8,214 bases of DNA from CAZMXI01 sp964570205 (GCA_964570205.1 CAZMXI010000203.1:1-8214), one strand, 5' to 3'. Counted from the first letter of the stretch, positions 1 through 6,255 are shown. Program-made: numbers and translations. The notes: a model not told the origin generated them from the letters alone.

Positions 1-180
1 TATAATACCCCAGGCACAGTCAGCCCGCCCGCCATCCCGCACCAGCCAAGTGCGGCATGCCCGGCCGGCCTACAACCCGAAGGAGGGGAAGCCCATGCTC
101 ATCGCCACTGACCACCTCCACACCAATCCCACCACCCGCACCCGCTTGGTCCCCATGCCCATATCAAGCAATATCAAGAC

Positions 181-210
181 AAGTGCGACACAATCCGACA
201 CTTTGCGACA
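181..210 (+). repeat. Three GACA sites at exact 10-bp pitch
   Basis: Three consecutive 10-mers each end in GACA (181-190, 191-200, 201-210). The first and third carry TGCGACA and the second TCCGACA. A further GACA lies at 178-181, 9 bp before the first. The 10-bp pitch puts the sites on one face of the helix, as for cooperative protein binding. The binding protein is unknown. Confidence 0.6.
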
Positions 211-227
211 TATCCCACTTTCACCAC

Positions 228-255
228 CTCACACAACACGCACCACGCAATACGC
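228..255 (-). repeat. 7-bp tandem repeat array, four units, consensus near GCGTRYT (minus strand)
   Basis: Read on the minus strand from 255 down to 228, four consecutive 7-mers appear: GCGTATT, GCGTGGT, GCGTGTT and a degenerate GTGTGAG. The period is exactly seven with no indels. The same heptamer family forms the array at 8048-8082 in another intergenic region, which makes chance less likely. It resembles short tandem heptamer repeats known from some bacterial intergenic DNA, but I cannot assign it to a named family. Confidence 0.6.
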
Positions 256-256
256 A

Positions 257-283
257 CCCCCATTTCCCCCAATCCCCTTCCCC
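257..283 (-). other. Putative G-quadruplex motif (minus strand)
   Basis: The plus strand has four C-runs: 257-261 (5), 266-270 (5), 274-277 (4) and 280-283 (4), separated by 4, 3 and 2 bases. The minus strand therefore has four G-runs of at least four with loops of 2, 3 and 4 nt. This fits the canonical intramolecular G-quadruplex rule and would allow four tetrads; the plus strand could form an i-motif. It starts one base after the heptamer array. Whether it folds in the cell is unknown. Confidence 0.6.
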
Positions 284-300
284 TCAACCACTTACACCTC

Positions 301-330
301 ATCCATGTCCCAAAATGTCCCGAAATGTCC
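301..330 (-). repeat. Three ATGTCC (minus-strand GGACAT) sites at exact 10-bp pitch
   Basis: Bases 301-310, 311-320 and 321-330 each end in ATGTCC on the plus strand. On the minus strand this gives GGGACATTTC, GGGACATTTT and GGACATGGAT in tandem. The pitch is exactly 10 bp, as in the set at 181-210. The shared core is GACA but in opposite orientation, so the two triplets form a widely spaced inverted pair flanking the heptamer array and the G-quadruplex motif. Confidence 0.6.
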
Positions 331-368
331 CACAGTACAGAATCCGCTTCCCTCCATGGGTGTGCATC

Positions 369-445
369 GGCGGCTCTACCGCCTTCGTCTTCAATCGCAC
401 TATTCGTGGTCCCGCTCCTCCTCCGCTGCAACTCTGCTCTACCGC
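369..445. repeat. Small GC hairpin and 10-bp direct repeat
   Basis: GGCGG (369-373) and CCGCC (379-383) form a perfect 5-bp inverted repeat around a 5-nt loop. The 10-mer GCTCTACCGC that overlaps it (373-382) recurs exactly at 436-445, 63 bp downstream. There is no T-tract, so it does not look like a terminator. It could be a degenerate REP-like element, but this is weakly supported. Confidence 0.35.
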
Positions 446-522
446 TGGGGTGTCTTATGGTTAGGGTAAACCCGCCCCCCGGAGCGCGTGCTTCGTGGGC
501 GTTTGCTCTGACCTTCTCGAAC

Positions 523-529
523 AGGGAAG
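523..529 (+). promoter_or_regulatory. Ribosome binding site deciding the ATG at 537
   Basis: AGGGAAG lies 7 nt before the ATG at 537. An in-frame GTG at 495 would lengthen the protein by 14 residues but has no comparable Shine-Dalgarno in front of it, so the ATG is preferred. Confidence 0.55.
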
Positions 530-536
530 CATTGAT

Positions 537-1856
537 ATGGCTTCATATTCCGTCTTCATGATGATGCTTGTGGCCACCTTCGGCGGCACCGGCGGCCACC
601 TCCTCGACTACGCCGATACCCAGGCCTATTGGAAGGCGAAAAACGTCGCCGTCTCCATCGAAACCATGGCCGCCGAGGCCAAGGCCGCCCAGGGACACGA
701 AAAGGCCCACCAGGTCCGCCAGCTCATGGCCATCCGCGCCCTCGGCGAACTCAAACAGAAAAATGCCCTCCCCGCCCTCAAGCCTCTGCTCGAGTCCAAA
801 GACCTCTTCATTGCCGAATACGCCCAGCGCGCCGTCAACGCCATCGAAGGCAAGCCCCTGCCGCCGGCCGGCCCGACCGCCGAACAGCGCAAGACCGACC
901 TCTGGCTTCTCCCGGCCGATTCCCGCCTCGTCGCCCAGTTCGCCATGCCCGCCCCCGCCCAGACTGCCACCATCGATAAACTCCTCGACAACCTGCCCGC
1001 CCCCCTCGCCGCCAACAAGGCCGAAATGCTCGCCGACATCACCCGCGAGGTCATCACCATCGCTGAACTCATTGGCGATGTCCGCCTCGATGGCGTCACC
1101 CTCGGCCTCTCCGGCGATATCGGCCCCAACAAGGGCTCCGTCGTCATCGTCGGCCGCGGCCTCTATGACGCCAAAGCGCTCATGGCCCAGGCGAAAAAAG
1201 ACCAGGTGCCCGTCGATGCCGTCAACGGCCAGAATGTCCTGAAGATGGATGATGAGGCCGTGCTGCTCTGCCCATCGAATGACCAGCTCGTCCTGATCGC
1301 CGGCGCCAGCCCCGATCAGCTCCCCATCGACGCCATGACCAAGGCCGTCGCCGCGCAAAAAGGCGCCCTCGCCACCGCCCAGGACATGGTCAAACTCATC
1401 GAGTCCATCGACACCGCCCAGCCCCTTTGGGCGGCCGTCAAGATGACCGACAGCTACCGCCAGGTCCCCCTCGCGGCCGCCAAGGCCTTCGACACCGCGA
1501 CCCTCGTCCTTACCCGCAAGGATGGCATGCTCAACTTCGAGATCAAGGCCCAGGGCGCCGATGCCGACCAGGCCAAGGCCGCCGTCGATGAGATCAACCT
1601 CTTCCTCGTGCAGGCCGTCGCCAAGATGCAGCAGGTCGTCGTCCAGATGCCCGCCTTCAAGCCCGCCGTCGAGTTCGTCGAGACCATCAAGCTCGCCACC
1701 GACGGCGCCAACGCCAGGCTCACCGCCACCATGAAGGAAGACGCCGCCGGCATGGGCATCCTGCCGATGTTCTTCTTCGGCGCCCACGCCGTACCCGCTC
1801 CACCCCCCGCCGCCATCGAGGTCCAGGAACAGGGCCAGATGATCGAGGATTTCTAA
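537..1856 (+). CDS. Ala-rich protein with HEAT-like segment, unknown function
   Basis: The product is 439 aa, with the start chosen at the ATG behind AGGGAAG. Residues 5-16 are hydrophobic (VFMMMLVATF core), but no Lys or Arg precedes them, so this is a poor classical signal peptide. Residues 55-105 look like one or two HEAT-type helical hairpins, with the conserved feel of RALGELKQKNALPALKPLL. Residues 182-260 alternate beta-like strands, including GVTLGLSGDIG and GSVVIVGRGLYDAKAL. A second strand-rich part (296-345) leads to long helices (346-385). The C-terminus has a short hydrophobic patch with FFF near 412-414 followed by APPPAA. I know of no catalytic motif here. The two repeated alpha/beta lobes suggest a structural or envelope-associated protein; this is inference. 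It is alone on the plus strand and convergent with the TPM genes, 43 bp away. Confidence 0.8.
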   Translation: MASYSVFMMMLVATFGGTGGHLLDYADTQAYWKAKNVAVSIETMAAEAKAAQGHEKAHQVRQLMAIRALGELKQKNALPALKPLLESKDLFIAEYAQRAVNAIEGKPLPPAGPTAEQRKTDLWLLPADSRLVAQFAMPAPAQTATIDKLLDNLPAPLAANKAEMLADITREVITIAELIGDVRLDGVTLGLSGDIGPNKGSVVIVGRGLYDAKALMAQAKKDQVPVDAVNGQNVLKMDDEAVLLCPSNDQLVLIAGASPDQLPIDAMTKAVAAQKGALATAQDMVKLIESIDTAQPLWAAVKMTDSYRQVPLAAAKAFDTATLVLTRKDGMLNFEIKAQGADADQAKAAVDEINLFLVQAVAKMQQVVVQMPAFKPAVEFVETIKLATDGANARLTATMKEDAAGMGILPMFFFGAHAVPAPPPAAIEVQEQGQMIEDF

Positions 1857-1899
1857 CCGATCGCCTCCCCCTCACAATAACCTCGCCCCGCAAAGGAGC

Positions 1900-2577
1900 T
1901 CAGTTGATCAGCACCAGTGCGTTGCCAATCTCGTTGCGATCGTCCGCCGTGATCGGCAGCACGGCCGCCAGCCGCGCGCCTGCGTCTTCAATCGTGCCGC
2001 AGATTGCCCCGGCCACATCGCCCTTCTTCAGGTCGCCGGTCAACTTCGCGCACAGTTCATCCAGCGCTGACTGCCCCAGTTTCTCCAGGACCGCCTGGTC
2101 TGCCAGAACCATCGCCAGACGTTCATACAGCGACACATAGATCAGCAGGCCGGTGTTCCGCTCGGTGTGATGCACGCGCGAATCGAAAAACGTCTCCCGC
2201 GCCCGCAGGGCCACTTCTTCCCGCATCTGTGCGGCCGGGGTGAACAGCCGCCGCAGCCAATCCACCCGCCCGGCCACGACCGCCCCGATGACAAACCCTG
2301 CCACCGTCACCCCCGCCAGCAGCGCCAGATCCAAGGCCATCGATCGCCCACCCCACGCCCCGGGCTCAAGATATTCCTTGGGCAGCAGCCACCACGTGAC
2401 GCACATGGCGATTATGCCGAGCCACAGACCCACCATGTCCTCAGCGCGGTCGTACCGCCCCGATGCGCTGGCGACGGCCGGGACGATCTCGGCCGAGGTG
2501 TGCGCCTCAGCGCGCGTCACCGCGTCATCGATTTGCTGCTTTCGGCCCTCGTCGAAAAGAGTTGCTGCGCGTTGCAT
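1900..2577 (-). CDS. Membrane TPM-domain protein (second of pair)
   Basis: This 225-aa protein has the architecture of the membrane TPM-domain family (PF04536, COG3762-like). A short N-terminal segment carries TSAEIVPAVA (27-36), as in the 'T-AEI' start of the domain. Two transmembrane helices follow at about 47-66 and 82-103. The rest of the domain continues with ERNTGLLIYVSLYERLAMVLAD starting at about 139, a hallmark of the family. The TPM fold is thus interrupted by the helices. The biochemical role in bacteria is not settled; a plant relative has been reported as a phosphatase, which need not transfer. It starts 12 bp after the stop of the upstream TPM gene, with a GGGA Shine-Dalgarno 7 nt before its ATG, so the two are almost certainly co-transcribed. 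No terminator hairpin is visible after its stop. Confidence 0.85.
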   Translation of the reverse strand: MQRAATLFDEGRKQQIDDAVTRAEAHTSAEIVPAVASASGRYDRAEDMVGLWLGIIAMCVTWWLLPKEYLEPGAWGGRSMALDLALLAGVTVAGFVIGAVVAGRVDWLRRLFTPAAQMREEVALRARETFFDSRVHHTERNTGLLIYVSLYERLAMVLADQAVLEKLGQSALDELCAKLTGDLKKGDVAGAICGTIEDAGARLAAVLPITADDRNEIGNALVLIN

Positions 2578-2589
2578 AATCCCGTCCCG

Positions 2590-3366
2590 TTACCAGCTTC
2601 CAGAGGCTCCGCCGCCGCCCGAGAATCCACCGCCGAACGATCCGCCGCCGAAACCGCCGCCTCGCGACCGCGAGCTCAGCATTGTGATCAGCAGATAGCC
2701 AATCGCCGCGAAAAGAACCGTCCAGAACACCCAGGCCCACCCGCCCGAACCGCGGCGGATCAGCGAAACCACCGTGAAAATCGCCAGCCCGATGAATGCC
2801 ACCCACAGCAGGTAGTGCCACATCGGCCGCTTCGCACGCGGAAGCTCCAGCCCCCGCGCCAGCTTGTCCAGCGACTCGACGCCCGCCAGGATTCCCGCGG
2901 AATAGTTTCCCTCCTTGAAACGCGGGATGATCTGCTCATCCATGATCTGCCGGGCCAACGCATCCTGTTGCCGGCCCCAGCCCGCCCCCAGCTCGATCCG
3001 TGCCTTGCGGTCGCCGGTGGACACCAGCAGCAGAATTCCCGTGTTCCAGTCCTGCCCGTGCAGCTTGGCGTGCCCGATCTGCCACTGATCAAACAGCAAG
3101 GTGGCGAAGGTCTCGATCCGCAGGCCGTCGCCACCGTGCTCGGCCATCGAATTGATGGTCACCACGATGATCGGCGTCGCCTTTTCCGTAAGCAGCTTGT
3201 CGCACATCGCCCGGATCTTCTCGCGATCCTCGGGCGTGATGATCCGCGCCTGATCCTTGATGAACTCCCGCTGCCCCGGCGGCGCAAGGCTCATCTGCAT
3301 CCGCCCGGCTCCAAGGCCGACCGCCATCGCCAGCGCCACCCCGATCCACGACAGAATTCCGCGCAT
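2590..3366 (-). CDS. Secreted, membrane-anchored TPM-domain protein (YgcG-like)
   Basis: The product is 258 aa. An N-terminal hydrophobic stretch after MRGILSW (about 1-20) is a probable signal peptide or anchor. The TPM domain (PF04536) spans about 35-172 and contains the typical ATPIIVVTINS strand and the WNTGILLLVSTGDRKARIE block (107-125) with a following G-G. Two transmembrane helices lie at about 184-203 and 209-230. A Gly-rich tail (236-258) ends in GGGGASGSW, the signature tail of COG1512/YgcG-type proteins. The domain should face the periplasm. It is the first gene of a tight pair with the TPM gene at 1900-2577. The ATG at 3366 is preceded by AGG about 8 nt upstream. A lemA gene often accompanies this pair but none is adjacent here: the next gene upstream encodes a phosphohexomutase. 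Confidence 0.9.
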   Translation of the reverse strand: MRGILSWIGVALAMAVGLGAGRMQMSLAPPGQREFIKDQARIITPEDREKIRAMCDKLLTEKATPIIVVTINSMAEHGGDGLRIETFATLLFDQWQIGHAKLHGQDWNTGILLLVSTGDRKARIELGAGWGRQQDALARQIMDEQIIPRFKEGNYSAGILAGVESLDKLARGLELPRAKRPMWHYLLWVAFIGLAIFTVVSLIRRGSGGWAWVFWTVLFAAIGYLLITMLSSRSRGGGFGGGSFGGGFSGGGGASGSW

Positions 3367-3413
3367 GACGCGAACCTACTGCACCCCGCGCCTTGCCGCA
3401 ACAGCCCCGCCCC

Positions 3414-3525
3414 TATAATCCCCCTCGAAGGCTATAGCGATGGGCCATATGCCGACCTACGACAATGGCCCAGCACCCGAAACGATAGGCTTGCGGATTC
3501 CCCGGCCTCTGAAGCCGGCGTTTCT
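3414..3525 (+). other. Intergenic region with TATAAT and inverted repeats; possible structured RNA
   Basis: The 162-bp gap between the TPM pair and the mutase gene holds more structure than expected. A plus-strand TATAAT (3414-3419) has TTGCCG (3393-3398) 15 bp before it. The palindrome GCTATAGC is at 3431-3438. TGGGCCAT (3441-3448) and ATGGCCCA (3465-3472) form a perfect 8-bp stem around a 16-nt loop. It is enclosed by AAGGCTAT (3428-3435) pairing with ATAGGCTT (3485-3492), seven of eight positions. A final CCGGC/GCCGG hairpin (3502-3506, 3514-3518) is followed by CGTTTCT. On the plus strand this could be a roughly 100-nt RNA with a weak terminator. On the minus strand the same elements would lie in the TPM leader or the mutase 3' end. 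Direction is undecided. Confidence 0.3.
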
Positions 3526-3528
3526 GCC

Positions 3529-5028
3529 TCAGTCAATCACCTTCCCCCCGAATTCGCGCTGGAGAATCCGCCTTGCTTCGTCTTCCACGCGCTTGCCGCT
3601 GGCGGTCTCGCCGGCCGAGAAATACGAGCGAACCACGCCCTTTTCGTTCGTGGCGATCCGCAAATACCCGCTGTACCACCCCGCGTCGAGCTGTACATCC
3701 GGCGGATCCAGCATCACGCCCCGGCTCAGGCACGTCCCCTGGAGGTCGATGCCATCCGGCGTGGCCGTCACCACCCCAGCGCCTTCATCGACAAACCGGC
3801 GGATCACCGCCTCCATGGCCGCATCGCGCTGGTCGTTGTTTTCGAACTGGTAGTTGAACTCGCCGGTGGTGAACACGCGGTCCTGCATCGCCCACAGCTC
3901 ATCCATCAACCCCGGCTGACGCTTGAGCGCGCCCAGGAACAGCAGGATCGTCTGAATCGAGTTCTCGCCGCTGATCGTCAGGTCGCCCAGGGTGATCCGG
4001 TGGTAGTAATGGCCGGATTCCTCGGCTGCCGCGATCGCGCCCACGCGCGTCATGTAATCCTTGATCTGCGAATGCCCGTTGCGGAACAGCAGCGGCCGGG
4101 TGCCCAACTTGGCCCATTCGGCCAGCGCCAGCGGGCTGACCTTCGGATCATACAGCACCGGCACCACCTGTGTCGGCCCGGCCGCGCCCAGGCATGCCTT
4201 GAGGATCGGCACGAAGGCGAACCCGGCCGTCAGGATGCCCCTGCGGTCGCCGAACACGATCCGGTCGCCGTCGCCGTCGACGCCGATCACCGCATCGCAC
4301 TCGCGCTGGCAGGCCAGGGCGACGGCGTTGGCCATCTTGCCCTGGCTTGTGGGGTTGGGCGAGCCCGTGGGAAACTCCCCATTGGGCACCAGCCGCAGCG
4401 CCTCCACGCGCGCGCCGGCCGCCGTGAGGGCCATGTGGATTTCCGGCCCGGCCGAGCCGTGAAAGGCATCGAGCGCCACGCCCAGCCCGGCCAGTTCGCC
4501 CAGGCCCACGCCGGCCTGCCGCATCGAGAATTCGATATACTCGCGCGTCAGGTCGACCAGCGTCAGCGAGCCGCCGCCGCGCGGCTCGGCTTTGGCCGGG
4601 CTGTGGTAGATCTCGCGGATCTTCGTCAGCCCGCCCTCGGGCCCGCAGTTTTCGCCGATGGCGTGCACAGTGGGCACGGTGAACTTGATGCCCACGTACT
4701 GTTTCGGGTTGTGCGAGGCCGTGATCGCCAGGCCCATCGTCCCCGGATGCCGCTGGCTGGCCGACAGCGCGGTGAAATAGCTCTGCGGCGTGCTGATCGG
4801 CTCAGCGCGCAGGAAGATGCGCATGCCCATGCGCATGGCCACATCCACCCCCAGTTCCATCACCCGGGCACAGCCCAGGCGGGCGTCTCGCGTAAGCACC
4901 AGCGTATCGACGCCGAGCCGCTGGCCATAGATCAACGTCGCCTCGAACAGGCGCCGCACGGCCGCATCGTCGAACTCGGCCACCTCCCAGCGCGCATCGT
5001 AAACCTTGATGGGATCTCTGGCAGTCAT
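3529..5028 (-). CDS. Alpha-D-phosphohexomutase (phosphomannomutase/phosphoglucomutase)
   Basis: This 499-aa enzyme interconverts hexose-6-phosphate and hexose-1-phosphate in the cytoplasm, supplying sugar nucleotides for envelope polysaccharides. All four family signatures are visible. The phosphoserine loop is AITASHNPKQYVGIKF, with catalytic Ser at about 105. The metal loop is GVDGDGDR, with Asp 251, 253 and 255. A RNGHSQIKDYM block (316-326) leads to the sugar-binding loop EESGH (336-340). The C-terminal phosphate-binding loop is RIATNEKG (457-464), in place of the more usual RxSxTEP. The length fits the family. The signatures do not tell mannose from glucose preference. The ATG at 5028 has no clear Shine-Dalgarno. 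It lies 51 bp after the Uma2 remnant and downstream of the HAD phosphatase on the same strand, so they may share a transcript. Confidence 0.93.
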   Translation of the reverse strand: MTARDPIKVYDARWEVAEFDDAAVRRLFEATLIYGQRLGVDTLVLTRDARLGCARVMELGVDVAMRMGMRIFLRAEPISTPQSYFTALSASQRHPGTMGLAITASHNPKQYVGIKFTVPTVHAIGENCGPEGGLTKIREIYHSPAKAEPRGGGSLTLVDLTREYIEFSMRQAGVGLGELAGLGVALDAFHGSAGPEIHMALTAAGARVEALRLVPNGEFPTGSPNPTSQGKMANAVALACQRECDAVIGVDGDGDRIVFGDRRGILTAGFAFVPILKACLGAAGPTQVVPVLYDPKVSPLALAEWAKLGTRPLLFRNGHSQIKDYMTRVGAIAAAEESGHYYHRITLGDLTISGENSIQTILLFLGALKRQPGLMDELWAMQDRVFTTGEFNYQFENNDQRDAAMEAVIRRFVDEGAGVVTATPDGIDLQGTCLSRGVMLDPPDVQLDAGWYSGYLRIATNEKGVVRSYFSAGETASGKRVEDEARRILQREFGGKVID

Positions 5029-5079
5029 GGCGGGGAATGCTACCGCAGGAGCCGGCAGGAATCACACCGGTCATGGTGG

Positions 5080-5331
5080 CTACCGGGCCTCGAAAAGATC
5101 GGCCAGCCGCAGGGCAAAGCCCGGAAGGGTGGGCTCATCGGACAATTCATCGCCGAGGCGGTGGGCCTTTACATGGTTTGCGATAAGCCGGAAGACCTCG
5201 CCGGCGATGTTTCGGTGTTCCGCTCCAGCCGGGGCCATTTTGATGATCTGGCCTCGGACGAGTTCGCACCGGCCGACATCGCCCATGGCGAAAAGCTCTT
5301 CGGCGGTGATGTGCTTCGTGGCGACAGTCAT
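5080..5331 (-). pseudogene. Uma2-family (DUF820) nuclease-fold gene with internal deletion
   Basis: The 83-aa product begins with a clean Uma2 N-terminus: ITAEELFAMGDVGRCELVRG (8-27), then KMAPAGAEHRNIAGEVFRLI and NHVKAHRLG to residue 60. It then jumps to EPTLPGFALRLADLFEAR, which is the normal C-terminal end of these proteins. Family members are usually about 180-200 aa. The missing middle, roughly 100 residues, carries the PD-(D/E)XK-type catalytic residues (the PDV segment and the later E-x-x-S/K region). The junction keeps the reading frame, so a small protein could still be made, but it cannot be a nuclease. The start is the ATG at 5331; the frame is open further upstream, but that part overlaps the HAD gene and looks non-coding. 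The stop is 51 bp before the mutase gene. Uma2 genes are often multicopy in such genomes, and recombination between copies could explain the loss. Confidence 0.8.
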
Positions 5332-5416
5332 GGCAGCTACCCCAAGCATAAGATTGCCCCACCCCCGACTCAAGCGAAACCCGGGCCGATCCGCATTCCG
5401 CAGCGATGCGATTCTG

Positions 5417-6208
5417 TTACACCAGCTCCCGCAGATCCTGGATGACGGCGTCCGGCCGGTGCATCTCATCCAGTTTCTCGATGTCCTGGCGCGTGGCCAC
5501 GCCGGTCAGCGTCAGGATCGTCCGCATGCCCACTTGCCTGGCCCCGACGACGTCCGACTCGGGGTTGTCGCCGATCAGCACGCACTGGCGCGGGTCCACC
5601 CGCAGTTTCTGGCACAGCTTGCGGAAGAAGACCTCTTGCGGCTTGCCGCAGAAGAATGGCTCGACATTGGCCGCGTACCCCAGCATGGCGCAATGCGCCC
5701 CCACGCCCAGTTCCAGCCCGCGCGGGCTGGGATAGACGCGATCCGGGCAGATGCCGATCAGGTCAGCCCCGCGGCGCAGTAACATTAGCGCGGTCCGCTG
5801 CCGCTCCTCGCCGGCATAAACGTTGGACGGGGCGCCGACCACCACCGCATCGCACGGCTCATCAGGCGTCTGCACCCACTGCGCGTGCTCATCCAGCAGG
5901 TCCTGCATGCCCTCGGTGGCCAGGTTGTAGATTCGCCGGGGCGGGGGGTAGTGCTCGATGATGTAGTCGGCCGCCGCGGCCGCCGCCGAGTAGATGTGGT
6001 CGGCATCCATGCGGATGCCCATGCGTTCCAGCCGGTCGCGAATGCGGTTGGGGCTGGAAGTGCTGTTGGAGAGGCAGGCGAACTTGCGGCCGGCGCGCTG
6101 GAGCTTGTCCACCAGCTCGGCCGCGCCGGGCAGGCCGTGGTCTTCGTGATAAAGCGTGCCATCCAGATCCAGCAGGACGGCTTCATACTGCCACAGGTCG
6201 ATTTTCAC
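5417..6208 (-). CDS. HAD superfamily IIA hydrolase (NagD/phosphoglycolate-phosphatase type)
   Basis: The product is 263 aa, normal for the NagD-like HAD-IIA group (COG0647). Motif I is LLDLDGTLYHED, with nucleophile Asp14 and acid/base Asp16. Motif II is the CLSNST segment (Ser47 and following). Motif III is Lys189 in FFCGKPQEVFF, and motif IV is IGDNPESDVVGA with Asp214 and Asp219. The cap domain lies between motifs II and III, with VYAGEERQRTALMLLRRGADLIG before the CGKP motif. Family members dephosphorylate small phosphoesters such as sugar phosphates, phosphoglycolate or nucleotides; the substrate here is not visible. The start is a GTG at 6208; no in-frame ATG is nearby and no strong Shine-Dalgarno precedes it. 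Residues 75-80 are a run of six Ala. It is the first recognisable gene of the run continuing through the Uma2 remnant to the mutase. Confidence 0.93.
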   Translation of the reverse strand: MKIDLWQYEAVLLDLDGTLYHEDHGLPGAAELVDKLQRAGRKFACLSNSTSSPNRIRDRLERMGIRMDADHIYSAAAAAADYIIEHYPPPRRIYNLATEGMQDLLDEHAQWVQTPDEPCDAVVVGAPSNVYAGEERQRTALMLLRRGADLIGICPDRVYPSPRGLELGVGAHCAMLGYAANVEPFFCGKPQEVFFRKLCQKLRVDPRQCVLIGDNPESDVVGARQVGMRTILTLTGVATRQDIEKLDEMHRPDAVIQDLRELV

Positions 6209-6246
6209 GCGGGGAGTGTAGACCGGCCGGCGGCGTTGTCCAGCGC

Positions 6247-6255
6247 GGGGGGGGG
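6247..6255 (+). repeat. Nine-G homopolymer upstream of the HAD gene
   Basis: A run of nine G lies on the plus strand (nine C on the minus strand), 38 bp upstream of the HAD GTG start in the 66-bp gap before that gene. Such tracts are prone to length change during replication. Its position could place it in the HAD promoter spacer, but no -10 or -35 is assigned here. Confidence 0.55.

Larger units (their letters stand above)
1..536. other. Gene-free, C-rich upstream region packed with ordered repeats
   Basis: No convincing gene is visible here. By my count bases 101-340 hold about 44% C but only about 10% G on the plus strand, unlike the coding DNA that follows. The block contains, in order, 10-bp-phased GACA sites, a heptamer array, a G-quadruplex motif, 10-bp-phased ATGTCC sites and a hairpin, each listed separately. 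A TATAAT stands at bases 1-6 on the plus strand. A perfect AAGGAGG (80-86) lies 8 nt before an ATG at 95. That ATG opens a frame ending at 469, but the product is low-complexity (Pro, Thr, Ser, His) and runs straight through the repeats, so I do not call a gene. The block may be a regulatory or chromosome-structure region upstream of the gene at 537. Confidence 0.6.

Noticed and set aside
181..330. A CRISPR array
   Set aside because: The units are 10 bp, contiguous and without spacers, and no cas gene is present.
174..431. An 85-codon minus-strand open frame in the left repeat block
   Set aside because: It translates straight through the phased repeats, heptamers and G-quadruplex motif, with no Shine-Dalgarno or domain.
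1..536. A replication origin in the repeat-rich block
   Set aside because: No DnaA box (TTATNCACA) was seen, no AT-rich unwinding tract is present, and no origin-linked gene is adjacent.
543..1787. A 414-codon minus-strand open frame opposite the HEAT-like gene
   Set aside because: Its product is Gly-, Asp- and Glu-rich and low-complexity, a typical antisense shadow of C-ending codons. The plus-strand frame has the Shine-Dalgarno and the folded-protein look.
1857..1899. A terminator between the convergent HEAT-like and TPM genes
   Set aside because: I found no inverted repeat of useful length or T-tract in this 43-bp gap.
2167..5445. A 1092-codon open frame on the plus strand
   Set aside because: It runs antisense through the TPM pair, the intergenic gap, the mutase and the Uma2 remnant, all supported by recognisable motifs on the minus strand. 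The product is Arg-, His- and Pro-rich, as expected for the antisense of GC-rich genes.
5332..5469. A longer N-terminus for the Uma2 remnant
   Set aside because: The extension is Arg- and Cys-rich, overlaps the HAD gene end and is not part of the Uma2 family start, which begins around MTVATKHITAEEL.
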